Positions 40,346 to 49,407 of a DNA stretch of 64,000 bases are shown in pieces (the first letter of the stretch is position 1; every line of letters starts with the position of its first letter). The stretch is from contig NZ_JAKZLC010000001.1 of NCBI RefSeq assembly GCF_022808815.1, positions 744,001 to 808,000 of the forward strand. Direction: 5' to 3'. The DNA is from Geothrix paludis. Its GTDB lineage: Bacteria > Acidobacteriota > Holophagae > Holophagales > Holophagaceae. The notes under the pieces were generated by a model. The model was given only the letters and a program-made list of their open reading frames with translations. It was not told the origin of the DNA and searched no databases. A program made the position numbers and the translations under genes.

Positions 40346-42430
40346 ATGCTGACTTCACCCTTTCCCCTCCTTGGCCTCACCGGCGGCATCGCGGCGGGCA
40401 AGAGCTTCGTGGCAAGGCAAATGGCGGATCGGGGCTGGGCCGTGATCGATGCGGACGCGCTCGCCCGGGAGGCGGTGCGGCCCGGAAGCGACGGGCTGGC
40501 GGCCGTCGTGGCGGCCTTCGGGCCCGGCTGCCTTCAGGCGGACGGCACACTGGACCGGGCCTGGATGGCCGTCCATGTGTTCGCGGACGGCGGGGCGCGG
40601 GCCCGGCTGAACGCCATCCTCCATCCCCGCATCGAGGCCCTCCTGGCGGAACGCCTCCTGGCGCTCTCTCCCGGCACCCGCGGCGCGGTGCTGGACGCGG
40701 CGCTGTGGGTGGAGCGGGGCCGGGCCCACCACTTCGACGCCTTCTGGACCGTGGACGCTCCAGAGGACCTGCGGCTGGCGCGCCTCCTGGCCCGGGATGG
40801 CATGCCCCGGGAGGCCGCCCTGGCCCGGCTTCGGGCCCAGGCCTCGGCCCCGGAGCGTGCCCTCCATGCGGACCTGGTGATCCCCAACGACGGCAGGGAT
40901 CTCGCGGAGATCCTCACAGGAGCCGAGGCCTCCCTTCTGTCAAACTGGAAGATCCGCCGCGCGCGGACCTGGAGATCGCCGATGCCCGCACCCTTCACCG
41001 CCGACCAGCTCCGCGAGGTCCTCTCCGCTCTGCTCCACAAGGGCGGCGACTACGCTGAGGTCTTCGTGGAACGGCGCCGGGCCCATGCCTTGGGCATGGA
41101 CGACGGCCGCATGGAGGACGTGCTCTCCTCCGAGACCTTCGGCGCCAGCCTGCGCCTGATGGATGGCGAGACCACCCGCTTCGCGGACCTCATCGCCCCG
41201 GCCTTCGAGGAGCTGGTGGAGGCCGCCCGGACCTTGGCGGCACCGGGCACCGGCTCGTCCGCGGACGTCCCCGCCCTGGCGGTGCAGATCCATCCCACCC
41301 CCAGCCCCGTGGAGCGGGATCCCGACACGGTGCCCCTCGACGAGAAAGTGGCCTTGGTGCGCCGCGCCGAGGCCCTGGCGCGCAAGGAGGCCGAGGCCTT
41401 GCGCCCCGGCGCCCTCAAGCAGGTCTCCGTGGGCTACGGCGACAACACCCAGCGGGTGTGGATCGCCGCGGCAGAGCGCAATGACGGCGTCTGGACCGGC
41501 CGTCTCACCGAAGACCACCGCACCCAGGGCGTCCTGCGGACCAATGTCACCGCCGGCGACGGCAGCCAGCTCCAGACCGGCTACCAGGCCCTCGGCGAGA
41601 CACGCGGCTTCGAGCTGTTCACGGACGAGGCCGTGGCCCGCACCGTGAAGGAGGCCGTGCGCCTGGCCATCCAGGCCCTGTACGCCCAGCCCGCGCCCGC
41701 CGGCACCTTCCCCGTGGTGCTCAGCAGCAGCGCCGGGGGCACCATGATCCACGAAGCCTGCGGGCACGGCCTGGAGGCGGATCTCGCGCTGGCGGGCATG
41801 TCGGCCTTCGCCGGAAAGCTGGGCCAGAAGGTGGCCGCCGACGGCGTGACGATCATCGACGACGGCACCCTGCCCCACAAGCGCGGCAGCCAGGCCATCG
41901 ACGACGAGGGCAACCCCGTCAGCCGCGTGGTCCTCATCGAGAACGGCGTGCTGAAGGCCTACCTCCAGTCCCGCAAGACCTCGCGGAAGATGACCACGGA
42001 GCCCACGGGCAACGGCCGCCGGGAGAGCTACCGCCACCTGCCCATCCCCCGCATGCGCAACACCTTCCTGGCCGCCGGAAGCGAGGCGCCCGAAGCCATC
42101 CTGCGCGACCTGGACCGCGGCCTGCTGGTGAAGCACATGGGCGGCGGCCAGGTGGATACCGTGACCGGCAACTTCGTGTTCCAGGTGACCGAAGGCTACT
42201 GGGTGGAGAACGGCGAGCCGAAGTATCCCGTGAAGAACGCCACCCTCAGCGGCTGCGGCCCCGAGGTGCTGAAGCAGCTCACGCGCATCGGCAGCGACCT
42301 CCACCACTTCGACATCGGCACCTGCGGCAAGGACGGCCAGGGCGTGCCCGTGAGCGACGCGCTGCCCACCATCCTCTGCCCCTCTCTCGTGGTCGGCGGC
42401 ACCGCCGAGCCTCTCCCGAGCGTGATTTGA
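40346..42430 (+). CDS. coaE: Dephospho-CoA kinase fused in frame to TldD metalloprotease
   Basis: One uninterrupted 694-codon frame encodes two proteins normally separate. Residues 1-~205 are CoaE, the last CoA-synthesis kinase: P-loop [11 protein letters not shown] (10-20), [12 protein letters not shown] and the lid region. From Met213 (ATG 40982) a full TldD follows, ending in [18 protein letters not shown], with the zinc motif [11 protein letters not shown] (His469 to His474). TldD with TldE forms a protease that trims peptides and modified-peptide leaders. A GGAG lies 7 bases before ATG 40982, so TldD may also be initiated separately. A sequencing indel that removed a coaE stop is an alternative. 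Confidence 0.9.
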   Translation: MLTSPFPLLGLTGGIAAGKSFVARQMADRGWAVIDADALAREAVRPGSDGLAAVVAAFGPGCLQADGTLDRAWMAVHVFADGGARARLNAILHPRIEALLAERLLALSPGTRGAVLDAALWVERGRAHHFDAFWTVDAPEDLRLARLLARDGMPREAALARLRAQASAPERALHADLVIPNDGRDLAEILTGAEASLLSNWKIRRARTWRSPMPAPFTADQLREVLSALLHKGGDYAEVFVERRRAHALGMDDGRMEDVLSSETFGASLRLMDGETTRFADLIAPAFEELVEAARTLAAPGTGSSADVPALAVQIHPTPSPVERDPDTVPLDEKVALVRRAEALARKEAEALRPGALKQVSVGYGDNTQRVWIAAAERNDGVWTGRLTEDHRTQGVLRTNVTAGDGSQLQTGYQALGETRGFELFTDEAVARTVKEAVRLAIQALYAQPAPAGTFPVVLSSSAGGTMIHEACGHGLEADLALAGMSAFAGKLGQKVAADGVTIIDDGTLPHKRGSQAIDDEGNPVSRVVLIENGVLKAYLQSRKTSRKMTTEPTGNGRRESYRHLPIPRMRNTFLAAGSEAPEAILRDLDRGLLVKHMGGGQVDTVTGNFVFQVTEGYWVENGEPKYPVKNATLSGCGPEVLKQLTRIGSDLHHFDIGTCGKDGQGVPVSDALPTILCPSLVVGGTAEPLPSVI

Positions 42431-42957
42431 CGGAAGCGCGCCTGCGGGTGGTGCAGGCCGACATCACCACCCTCGCCGCGGACGCCATCGTGAACGCCGC
42501 GAACAGCAGCCTCCTGGGCGGCGGCGGCGTGGACGGGGCCATCCACCGCGCCGCGGGACCGGGGCTGCTGGAGGAGTGCCAGGCCATCCGGAATCGCCAG
42601 GGTGGGTGCAAGACGGGACGGGCCGTCATCACAGCCGGTCACCGTCTGCCCGCGAAGTTCGTGATCCACACGGTAGGACCCGTCTGGCAAGACGGGGACT
42701 CCGGCGAGGACGACCTGCTCGCTTCCTGCTACCGCGAGAGCCTCCGCCTGGCCGAGGCCCACGCCTGCCGCACCGTGGCCTTCCCCGCCATCAGCACCGG
42801 CATCTATGGCTTCCCCGCCGGCCGCGCCGCTGGCATCGCCGTGGCCACCTGCCGGGCCTGGCTGGCGGCCCATGACCTCCCACAGACCATCACCCTCGTG
42901 GCCTTCGATGGCCCAGCGCTGGCGATCCTGCAGTCCGCCCTCGAGAAGGAAGCCTGA
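42427..42957 (+). CDS. Macrodomain (ADP-ribose binding/hydrolase) protein
   Basis: This 176-residue protein is a single macrodomain of the YmdB/MacroD type: [45 protein letters not shown] and [12 protein letters not shown] are the conserved phosphate and ribose loops. Such proteins remove ADP-ribose or hydrolyse O-acetyl-ADP-ribose. The start appears to be TTG 42427, sharing TTGA with the tldD stop; no strong ribosome site is visible, fitting translational coupling. It lies between the tldD and tldE genes, which is unusual for a two-subunit protease. Confidence 0.9.
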   Translation: MTEARLRVVQADITTLAADAIVNAANSSLLGGGGVDGAIHRAAGPGLLEECQAIRNRQGGCKTGRAVITAGHRLPAKFVIHTVGPVWQDGDSGEDDLLASCYRESLRLAEAHACRTVAFPAISTGIYGFPAGRAAGIAVATCRAWLAAHDLPQTITLVAFDGPALAILQSALEKEA

Positions 42958-42958
42958 C

Positions 42959-44347
42959 ATGACCGATCCGTTCCGCACCTTCATTCCCGAGTCCCTCGAA
43001 GCGCGCCTCCAGGACGGCATCCGGCACGCCCTGAAGCTGGGCGCCGAGGGGGCCGAGGCCTTCGTCTCCGTGTCCCGCGGCCGCAAGGCCAAGGTGCAGA
43101 ATGGCGCGCTCGAGGACCTCACCACCAGCAAGCGCGGGGGCCTGGGCGTGCGCGTGATCCGGGCCGGCGGCCAGGGCTTCCGCACCGGCCTGGCCACCAC
43201 CACCGACCTCGCCGCGGCGGACTTCCGGCAGCTCTTCGCCCAGGCCTGGGAGCTGAGCGCCCTGGGCGACGAGGATCCCTGGCTGCGGCAGGCCAATCCC
43301 GAAGGCACCGATGATCTCCCCAGCCGCTTCGATGGCACCGTGGAAGCCCTCACGCCCGAGCAGCGCATCGCCTGGGCGATGGAGCTGGAGGCCGAAGCCC
43401 GGAAGGCCTCATCGAAGGTGGCCGCCGTGCGCGAATCGGCCTGGAGCGACGGCTCCGGCGCCAGCCTGCTGCTCACGCAGAAGGGCGTGCGGACACCGGA
43501 TGCCTGGTCCAGCTGCTCCGCGGCCATCGAGCTGGCCGTGGCCGATGGCGACGAGCGGCAGGCGGCCTGGCACTGGGATGTGGCCCGCCGGCCGGGCCTT
43601 GACCTCTCCGCCATCGGCGCCGAAGCGGCCCTCAAGGGCGAACGGAAGCTCCATCCCCAGCGGCTGCCCGCCGGGAAGTACCCCGTGGTGCTCCACCCGG
43701 AGGTGGCCGTGGACCTGCTCGGCATCGTCGCGGGCATGCTCGACGCCGAGTCCGTGATCAAGGGCCGCAGCCTCTTCGCCGGCAAGCTGGGCGAACCCAT
43801 CGCCTCGCCTCTCCTCACCCTGGTGGACGACGGCAGGCTGGCCGAAGCTCCTGGCCGCCCTGCCCTCGGCACGGAACCCTGGGACGCCGAAGGGCTGCCC
43901 ACGCGGCGCAACATCCTCATCGAGAGCGGCACCCTGAGGACCTACCTCCACACGCTCAAGACCGCCGCCGAGCTGGGTCAGGCGCCCACGGCCAGCGCCG
44001 GGCGCGGCTTCGGCAGCCAGCCCGGCGCCACCACCTTCAACCTCTTCCCCTTGGCCGGGGACACGACCCCCGAGGCCCTGTACCGCATGGCCGGCAACGG
44101 CGTGCTCATCACCGAGATCATGGGCCTGCACACGGTGGACCCGGTCAGCGGAGACCTCAGCGTGGGCGCCTCGGGCCTCCGCATCCGCGACGGCGTGCTC
44201 GCCGAGCCCGTGGACAAGCTCACCTTCGCCGGCAACCTCCGCGATTTCCTCACCCGCATCGTGGCCCTGGGCAGCGACCTCCGCTGGTACGGCGGCAGCG
44301 CGGGACTGAGCCTCCTGCTGGAGGACATCGCCCTGGGAGGCGCCTGA
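42959..44347 (+). CDS. pmbA: TldE/PmbA subunit of the TldD/E protease
   Basis: PmbA (TldE) is the non-metal partner of TldD. The 462-residue protein starts at ATG 42959, 1 base after the macrodomain stop. Family blocks visible are AEAFVSVSRGRKAKVQNGALEDLTTSKRGGLGVRVI, VVLHPEVAVDLLGIVAGMLDAESVIKGRSLFAGKLGE, PTRRNILIESGTLRTYLHTLKTA and LITEIMGLHTVDPVSGDLSVGASG. It lacks HExxxH, as expected. TldD/E matures microcin B17 and degrades CcdA in E. coli; the target here is unknown. It shares one base with the next gene. Confidence 0.94.
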   Translation: MTDPFRTFIPESLEARLQDGIRHALKLGAEGAEAFVSVSRGRKAKVQNGALEDLTTSKRGGLGVRVIRAGGQGFRTGLATTTDLAAADFRQLFAQAWELSALGDEDPWLRQANPEGTDDLPSRFDGTVEALTPEQRIAWAMELEAEARKASSKVAAVRESAWSDGSGASLLLTQKGVRTPDAWSSCSAAIELAVADGDERQAAWHWDVARRPGLDLSAIGAEAALKGERKLHPQRLPAGKYPVVLHPEVAVDLLGIVAGMLDAESVIKGRSLFAGKLGEPIASPLLTLVDDGRLAEAPGRPALGTEPWDAEGLPTRRNILIESGTLRTYLHTLKTAAELGQAPTASAGRGFGSQPGATTFNLFPLAGDTTPEALYRMAGNGVLITEIMGLHTVDPVSGDLSVGASGLRIRDGVLAEPVDKLTFAGNLRDFLTRIVALGSDLRWYGGSAGLSLLLEDIALGGA

Positions 44348-44964
44348 TGGGCCGCGAGTTCTGGGACACGCGCTATTCGGAAGCCGAGCTGACCTACGGC
44401 GCCGAACCCAACGATTTCCTGAGGGAGATGGCGCCGCGCATCCCGCCAGGCCCCGTGCTGGGGCTGGGCGAGGGCCAGGGCCGCAACGCCGTGCATCTGG
44501 CCACGCTGGGCCATGCGGTCACGGCTGTGGACCAGTCGGAGGTCGGCCTGGCCCGGGCTCGGGAACTGGCCGCGCGCCGGGGCGTGACCCTCTCCACCGT
44601 GGTCGCCGACCTCGCGGACTTCGACTTCGGGGCCGCCCCCTGGAAAGGCCCCTGGAGCGGCATCATCTCCATCTTCTGCCACCTGCCCTCCGCCCTGCGG
44701 CGCGATCTGTATCCACGCTGCGCCGGGGCCCTCGCCCCCGGCGGAGTCTTCATCCTGGAAGGCTACACACCCCGCCAGCTGGAATACGACACCGGCGGAC
44801 CGAAGGAACCGGATCTGCTCGGAACCCTCGACGAGCTGCGGAGTCTCCTGTCCGGCCTGGAGCTGGAAGTGGGCCGGGAGCTGCTGCGGGACATCCGCGA
44901 AGGCGCCCATCATCAGGGCCTCGGAGCCGTGGTGCAGGTGGTGGCCCGCAAGACCGCCGCGTGA
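44347..44964 (+). CDS. Class I SAM-dependent methyltransferase
   Basis: This 205-residue protein has a Rossmann methyltransferase core: motif I VLGLGEGQGRNAVHLA, the acidic ribose-binding AVDQSEVGLARARELAA, VVADLADFDF, and IISIFCHLPSALRRDLYP followed by LAPGGVFILEGYTPRQL. It resembles the TehB/thiopurine-type group, which methylate small thiols or metalloids, but no substrate is given by context. The GTG/ATG overlap with pmbA (shared base at 44347) shows it is the last gene of the coaE-tldD unit. Confidence 0.88.
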   Translation: MGREFWDTRYSEAELTYGAEPNDFLREMAPRIPPGPVLGLGEGQGRNAVHLATLGHAVTAVDQSEVGLARARELAARRGVTLSTVVADLADFDFGAAPWKGPWSGIISIFCHLPSALRRDLYPRCAGALAPGGVFILEGYTPRQLEYDTGGPKEPDLLGTLDELRSLLSGLELEVGRELLRDIREGAHHQGLGAVVQVVARKTAA

Positions 44965-45012
44965 CCTTCCGGATCTGATCTGCAATCCTGAAATGTTGCC
45001 TAAGGACCTTCC

Positions 45013-46713
45013 ATGAGCCTGGATTCCGCCCGCGCCTACCTTGCCTTCCCCCACCTGGAGCCGGAGCTCCGGGCGGAGCTGGAGCCCATGCTCAAGGCCG
45101 CCGAGGCCGGGGATGCCAAGGCCGTCGCGGAGCTGGAGGACCGGTTCTCCGAGCCCCTCGCCTTCGGCACCGGCGGCCTGCGGGGCTTCATGGCCGCGGG
45201 CCTGCGGCGCATGAACCGTCCCAACGTGCGCCGGGCCACCCTGGCCCTGGCCGCCGTGACCCAGCGACGGGCCCCCGGGAAGAAGGTGGCCGTGGTGGGC
45301 TACGACACTCGGATCAACTCCGATGTCTTCGCCGCTGAGAGCGCCGCCGTGCTGGCGGCTGCGGGCTACCAGGTGTTCCTCGGCACCCGCCCCCTGCCCA
45401 CGCCCTTCCTCTGCTTCGCCATGCGCCGCCTGGGCTCGGCCTGCGGCGTGATCCTCACCGCCAGCCACAATCCCAAGGAGTACAACGGCTTCAAGGCCTA
45501 CAACGACCTGGGCGGCCAGGTGGTGGAGCCCTGGGACACGGAGGTGGAGGCCCACATGGCCACCTTGCCTCTGGTGCCCGAACCACCGGTCGCGCCGGCT
45601 GGCCGCATCCAGCCCATTCCCGCCGAGGTCGAGGAGGCCTACCTCGCCATGGGCCAGGATCTGCTCCAACATCCTCAGGCCTTCGAGCCCGCCCGCATCC
45701 TCTACACGCCCTTCCACGGCACCGGGGTGGCCTTCGTGCCCGCCCTCTTCGAACGGGCCGGCCTGCCGCTCACCCTCAGCCCCAGCCAGGGCATCCAGGA
45801 CGGCACCTTCCCCACCGCCCCGCGCCCCAACCCCGAGGAGCTCGCCGCCTACGCCGCGCCCCTGAAGGAGGCCGGGGCCATGGGCGCCGAGGTGGTCCTC
45901 GCCAACGACCCCGACGCGGACCGCATCGGCGTGGTGGCCAAGCGCGACGGCGCCTGGGAGCTCATGTCCGGCAATGACCTGGCGGCCCTCACGCTGGACT
46001 ACCTCTGCACCCAGAAGGGCCGGAAGGGCGCCGTGGTGAGCACGGTGGTCACCTCCGACTTCATGGCCGAGGTGGCGCGCCATCACGGGCTGCCCGTCGT
46101 GTGGACCCTCACAGGCTTCAAGAACATCGCCGTGTGCATGGACCGCCTGCTGGAGCTTGGCGAGCCCTACGCCTTCGGCGCGGAGGAAAGCTACGGCATG
46201 CTGCTGCCGCCGGATCTCCGGGACAAGGACGGCGTCACCGCGGCCCTCGTGGTGGCCGAGATGGCCGGGCACTACAAGGCCAAGGGACAGACCCTGTTCG
46301 AGGCCGTGGAAGCCCTCATGGCCCGGGTGGGCACCTTCCACAACCGCCTGGTGAACCTCGAAGACCCCCGGCCCGGCGGCGCCAAGCGGTTCGCCGAGGC
46401 CATGGGACGCATCCGCGCCGCGGGGCTGGCTTCGCTCGGCGGCGAGAAGGTCGTCAGCTGGGAGGATTTCCAGAGCTGCCTCTGGCACGGCGACGGGCGC
46501 ACGGAGCCCATCCTCGACCGTCCTGACCAGCGCGACCGTGCCCTGGCCATCCCGCGCAGCAACGTCCTCAAGTTCCGCCTGGAGAGCGGCGCTTTCGCCG
46601 CCTTCCGTCCCAGCGGCACCGAGCCGAAGCTCAAGGTCTATCTCCAGGGACGCGGCGAGGCCGCCCAGCTGGACCGCCTGGAAGCGGAGGCCCGCTCCCT
46701 GCTCGGCCTTTGA
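45013..46713 (+). CDS. Alpha-D-phosphohexomutase (phosphoglucomutase/phosphomannomutase)
   Basis: The 566-residue enzyme interconverts hexose 1- and 6-phosphates. The four domain signatures are present: FGTGGLRGFM, the phosphoserine loop ILTASHNPKEYNGFK, the Mg2+ loop NDPDADRIGVV, the sugar loop GAEESYG and the phosphate loop FRPSGTEPKLKVYL. The N-terminal ~40-residue extension is typical of the PgcA-type long forms. It has its own start region after a 48-base gap and ends just before a strong bidirectional terminator. Glucose versus mannose preference cannot be told from sequence. Confidence 0.94.
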   Translation: MSLDSARAYLAFPHLEPELRAELEPMLKAAEAGDAKAVAELEDRFSEPLAFGTGGLRGFMAAGLRRMNRPNVRRATLALAAVTQRRAPGKKVAVVGYDTRINSDVFAAESAAVLAAAGYQVFLGTRPLPTPFLCFAMRRLGSACGVILTASHNPKEYNGFKAYNDLGGQVVEPWDTEVEAHMATLPLVPEPPVAPAGRIQPIPAEVEEAYLAMGQDLLQHPQAFEPARILYTPFHGTGVAFVPALFERAGLPLTLSPSQGIQDGTFPTAPRPNPEELAAYAAPLKEAGAMGAEVVLANDPDADRIGVVAKRDGAWELMSGNDLAALTLDYLCTQKGRKGAVVSTVVTSDFMAEVARHHGLPVVWTLTGFKNIAVCMDRLLELGEPYAFGAEESYGMLLPPDLRDKDGVTAALVVAEMAGHYKAKGQTLFEAVEALMARVGTFHNRLVNLEDPRPGGAKRFAEAMGRIRAAGLASLGGEKVVSWEDFQSCLWHGDGRTEPILDRPDQRDRALAIPRSNVLKFRLESGAFAAFRPSGTEPKLKVYLQGRGEAAQLDRLEAEARSLLGL

Positions 46714-46717
46714 TCAC

Positions 46718-46765
46718 CTCCAGAAAAAGGGCGGCGCCGGGTTCGGCGCCGCCCTTTTTCTGGAG
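46718..46765. terminator. Bidirectional intrinsic terminator
   Basis: A perfect 21-bp stem includes AAAAAGGGCGGCGCC and GGCGCCGCCCTTTTT with a 6-base loop. Reading rightwards it follows the phosphohexomutase stop; reading leftwards it follows the diheme cytochrome stop at 46774. The T-tract is encoded on both strands. Confidence 0.9.
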
Positions 46766-46773
46766 CAGGAGAA

Positions 46774-47007
46774 CTACTTCTTCTTGAAGGTGGTCAGCTT
46801 GCCCTCGGCCCAGCCGTGGCAGTCCTTGCACTGGGCTTCTTTGTACTTGGCGAGCATCTTGGTGGTCGCGGCGTTGAACTTCTTGTCCTTGGGCGCGCCC
46901 TCGTGGCAGGCGGTGCACTTCGCGCCTTTCACGGTGGTCATCTTGGCCATGGCCGCGGGGGCGGCGGCAAGGATGAGGGCGGTGGTGAGGAGGGTGATGC
47001 GGCGCAT
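46774..47007 (-). CDS. Small periplasmic diheme c-type cytochrome
   Basis: From ATG 47007 (AAGGAG about 8 bases upstream) the 77-residue protein has a signal peptide (LLTTALILAAAPAAMA) and two heme c sites, CTACH and CKDCH, about 30 residues apart in a lysine-rich mature part. It could shuttle electrons from the membrane cytochromes encoded upstream. The pattern 'KG.KCTACHEGAPKDKKFN' recalls the monoheme protein at 51489-51740 (DCKACHVGAPKK), implying related origins. It is the last gene before the terminator. Confidence 0.85.
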   Translation of the reverse strand: MRRITLLTTALILAAAPAAMAKMTTVKGAKCTACHEGAPKDKKFNAATTKMLAKYKEAQCKDCHGWAEGKLTTFKKK

Positions 47008-47028
47008 TTCGGCTCCTTCATAGGGGTG

Positions 47029-47122
47029 AAGATCCGATCCGCGTGGGATCGGAGTGAGGGGAGGGCAGATGGACGACCGGAGTCCCGGCCGCCACCACCC
47101 GGCCCCACCCGGGTGGGTGGGG
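47029..47122. other. Intergenic segment with two GC-rich stems in the cytochrome cluster
   Basis: The 170-base gap between the 11-heme gene (stop 47178) and the diheme gene (start 47007) holds TCCGATCC/GGATCGGA near 47029-47053 and a CCCACCCGGGTGGG palindrome near 47103-47122. No gene is seen. These may set differential expression of the small cytochrome. Confidence 0.4.
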
Positions 47123-47177
47123 CGCGGATCTGCGTGATGGTGTGCCAAAGAGCGTATGGGTTCGGCGCTGAGCGGGC

Positions 47178-49352
47178 TCAGTGCGCAAGGCGCGAAGTCA
47201 TGGCGTAGATGATCAGGAAGAGCAGCACGAGGCCCACGCCGAAGAAGATGTAGCCGGCGCTGCGGGCGATGCCCTTCCAGGCTTCCCACTCGTCCTTGAC
47301 GCGGAAGCTGTCCAGGCGGCCCTCGGCCACCAGCCGGTCATACCAGCGCTTCCGCTCATGGAGCATTTCGGACTTCGAGATGCGGCCCGAGAAGATGACC
47401 GTATCCATGGGGAACTTCTCCAGGCGGAAGTGCGTGTTGAAGAAGTGGACCGTGAAGATGAAGCCGGCCGCCAGCAGGGCCTCGTCGGAGTGCACGATCA
47501 GCGAGACGTTGATCATCCAGCCGGGCATGAACTTGCTGAAGAACTCGGGGAACCACATGATCAGGCCCGAGACGCCGATGGCGAAGACGCCCCAGAACAC
47601 GGCCAGGTAGTCGAACTTCTCGAAGTAGGTCCAGCGATCGAACTCGGGGCGGGCCCCCTTCCCGAAGAACCAGCGGTTGTGGGCCACGAAGTCCTTCAGG
47701 TCCTGCTTGGTGGGGATCATGGAATCAGGAAGGGCCATGGCCGTGAAGATGCGGCTCAGCCGGATGGAGCCCGTCTCGGGGTCCTTCAGGAAGCCGCGCC
47801 TCTGCCAGAGGTGGGCCAGGGTGGTGCTCACGTGGAGGGCGAAGTAGACGAAGGTGATCACCGCGCCGAAGTGGTGGAGCGTGCGGGCGACGTCGGCCCC
47901 GCCGAAGAAGCGGAAGATGGCCTTCGCCCAGTCGGTGTAGTAGAACTTCAGCGGCATGCCGGTGACCGTCAGCAGCAGGAAGCTCGTCACCACCAGAATG
48001 TGGAGGAACCGCTCGAAGGGCTGGAAGCGGGTGAACTGCTCGTCGTCCTCCTGGATCTTGATCTTGGCCTCGCGGAACTGCTTGGAGTCGTGGCGGTAGA
48101 GCCAGATGGAGCGGAACAGCCAGAGGAGGGTGTGCGCGCCGAACAGGGAGAAGGTGCACACCAGCAGCGTCGTCATGATCAGGAAGACGTAGTGCAGAAC
48201 TGGGTAGTTTTTGCGGTCCATGGGGTTCGCATGGGGCGCGTACTTCGCGAAGCTGACCGAGGCGTTGGCATGGCACTGCTTACAGGTGTTGACGATGTTC
48301 GCGGGCGAGAGGCGGGAGTTGGGATCCGCGGCCCGCAGGACATCATGGTGGCCGTGGCAGTCATAGCAGGCGGCCACCGCGCTGGCGGTGTTGGCCTTGC
48401 CCAGGGCCATGGCCTTGCCGTGGTAGGTGTCGCGGTAGTGCTCGAGCCGGTCGGCGTGGCACTTGCCGCAGACCATGTCGCTGCCAGCCTTGAAGTGGCC
48501 GCTCACCGGCGTCTCGATCTGGTGGGCGGAGTGGCACTGGATGCAGACCGGCCCGCGGGGATCGCCCTTCGCCAGCAGCTGGCCATGGACGCTCTTGTTG
48601 TAGATCTCCTCCACGGTGACGTGGCACTTGCCGCAGGTCTTGGCGACGTTGGCATGGTTGATGGGCGAGCTGCGGTCCACGCTCCGCTTTATGTCGTGGA
48701 CGCCGTGGCAGTCGTTGCAGCTGGGCGCCACGATGAGCCCCTTCACCAGCAGCGCCTTCCCGTGGATGCTCTCCTGGTACTGGGAGGCCACCGCCGGATA
48801 CTTCATCTTGTATTCATCGGTGAGGTTCTTGTTGGCGTGGCACTTCGCGCAGGTTGTCGACAGGTTCATCTTGTAGACCGGCGAGTCCGTCTGCTTCACG
48901 GGAACGATGTAGTGGTTCCCGTGGCAGTCCACGCAGCTGGCCGCCGCCGAGGCGCCCATGGCCTTGCTCATGCCATGGATGCTGCCCTGGTAGACCTTGT
49001 CCTCCTCGGTGTGGCAGGTACCGCACTTCACCTTCGGCACCGGGTTGCCATCGCCCGGGTGGTCCTTGTGGAGCTCGGCATGGCAGGTCTTACAGGAGAG
49101 CGAGGCGTGCACCGACCCGCCGAACCGTGCCGCATCCACGAAGAGCGGCACGGTGGTGCCGTTCGGTCCTTCCTTGGTGAGGTCCTTGTCGCTGTGGCAG
49201 TCGAAGCAGCTTTCCTTGGCGGCCGCCTTGGCAGGGGCGCCCTGCAGGGGCGCCGAGGCGAGGAGGAGGCCGGTGATCAGGGCCAGCAGCAGGCTTCCGC
49301 CGCGCCGCCTGGCGGCGGCGGGAGCCTGAGTATCGGTAGAAGTCCAGGTCAT
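47178..49352 (-). CDS. 11-heme c-type cytochrome fused to multi-pass cytochrome b-like domain (copy 1)
   Basis: The 724-residue protein has an N-terminal export/anchor helix (~18-38), then eleven CxxCH sites up to residue ~375 (CFDCH, CKTCH, CGTCH, CVDCH, CAKCH, CNDCH, CGKCH, CIQCH, CGKCH, CYDCH, CKQCH). After that come about six membrane helices with histidines spaced as in FdnI/HydC-type b-cytochromes (FLHILVVTSFLLLTVTG, LHHFGAVITFVYFALHVS, VHSDEALLAAGFIFTVHFFNTHF). The layout is that of CbcL-like menaquinol oxidases of Fe(III)-reducing bacteria. Its partner is the paralogue at 49408-51270, 55 bases upstream. Probable role: passing quinol electrons to periplasmic cytochromes (inference). 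Confidence 0.88.
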   Translation of the reverse strand: MTWTSTDTQAPAAARRRGGSLLLALITGLLLASAPLQGAPAKAAAKESCFDCHSDKDLTKEGPNGTTVPLFVDAARFGGSVHASLSCKTCHAELHKDHPGDGNPVPKVKCGTCHTEEDKVYQGSIHGMSKAMGASAAASCVDCHGNHYIVPVKQTDSPVYKMNLSTTCAKCHANKNLTDEYKMKYPAVASQYQESIHGKALLVKGLIVAPSCNDCHGVHDIKRSVDRSSPINHANVAKTCGKCHVTVEEIYNKSVHGQLLAKGDPRGPVCIQCHSAHQIETPVSGHFKAGSDMVCGKCHADRLEHYRDTYHGKAMALGKANTASAVAACYDCHGHHDVLRAADPNSRLSPANIVNTCKQCHANASVSFAKYAPHANPMDRKNYPVLHYVFLIMTTLLVCTFSLFGAHTLLWLFRSIWLYRHDSKQFREAKIKIQEDDEQFTRFQPFERFLHILVVTSFLLLTVTGMPLKFYYTDWAKAIFRFFGGADVARTLHHFGAVITFVYFALHVSTTLAHLWQRRGFLKDPETGSIRLSRIFTAMALPDSMIPTKQDLKDFVAHNRWFFGKGARPEFDRWTYFEKFDYLAVFWGVFAIGVSGLIMWFPEFFSKFMPGWMINVSLIVHSDEALLAAGFIFTVHFFNTHFRLEKFPMDTVIFSGRISKSEMLHERKRWYDRLVAEGRLDSFRVKDEWEAWKGIARSAGYIFFGVGLVLLFLIIYAMTSRLAH

Positions 49353-49407
49353 GGGGTTGGTTCCTATGGGGTGGGGAGGGGTCAGTGATGCGCTAAAGGG
49401 GGTGGCA

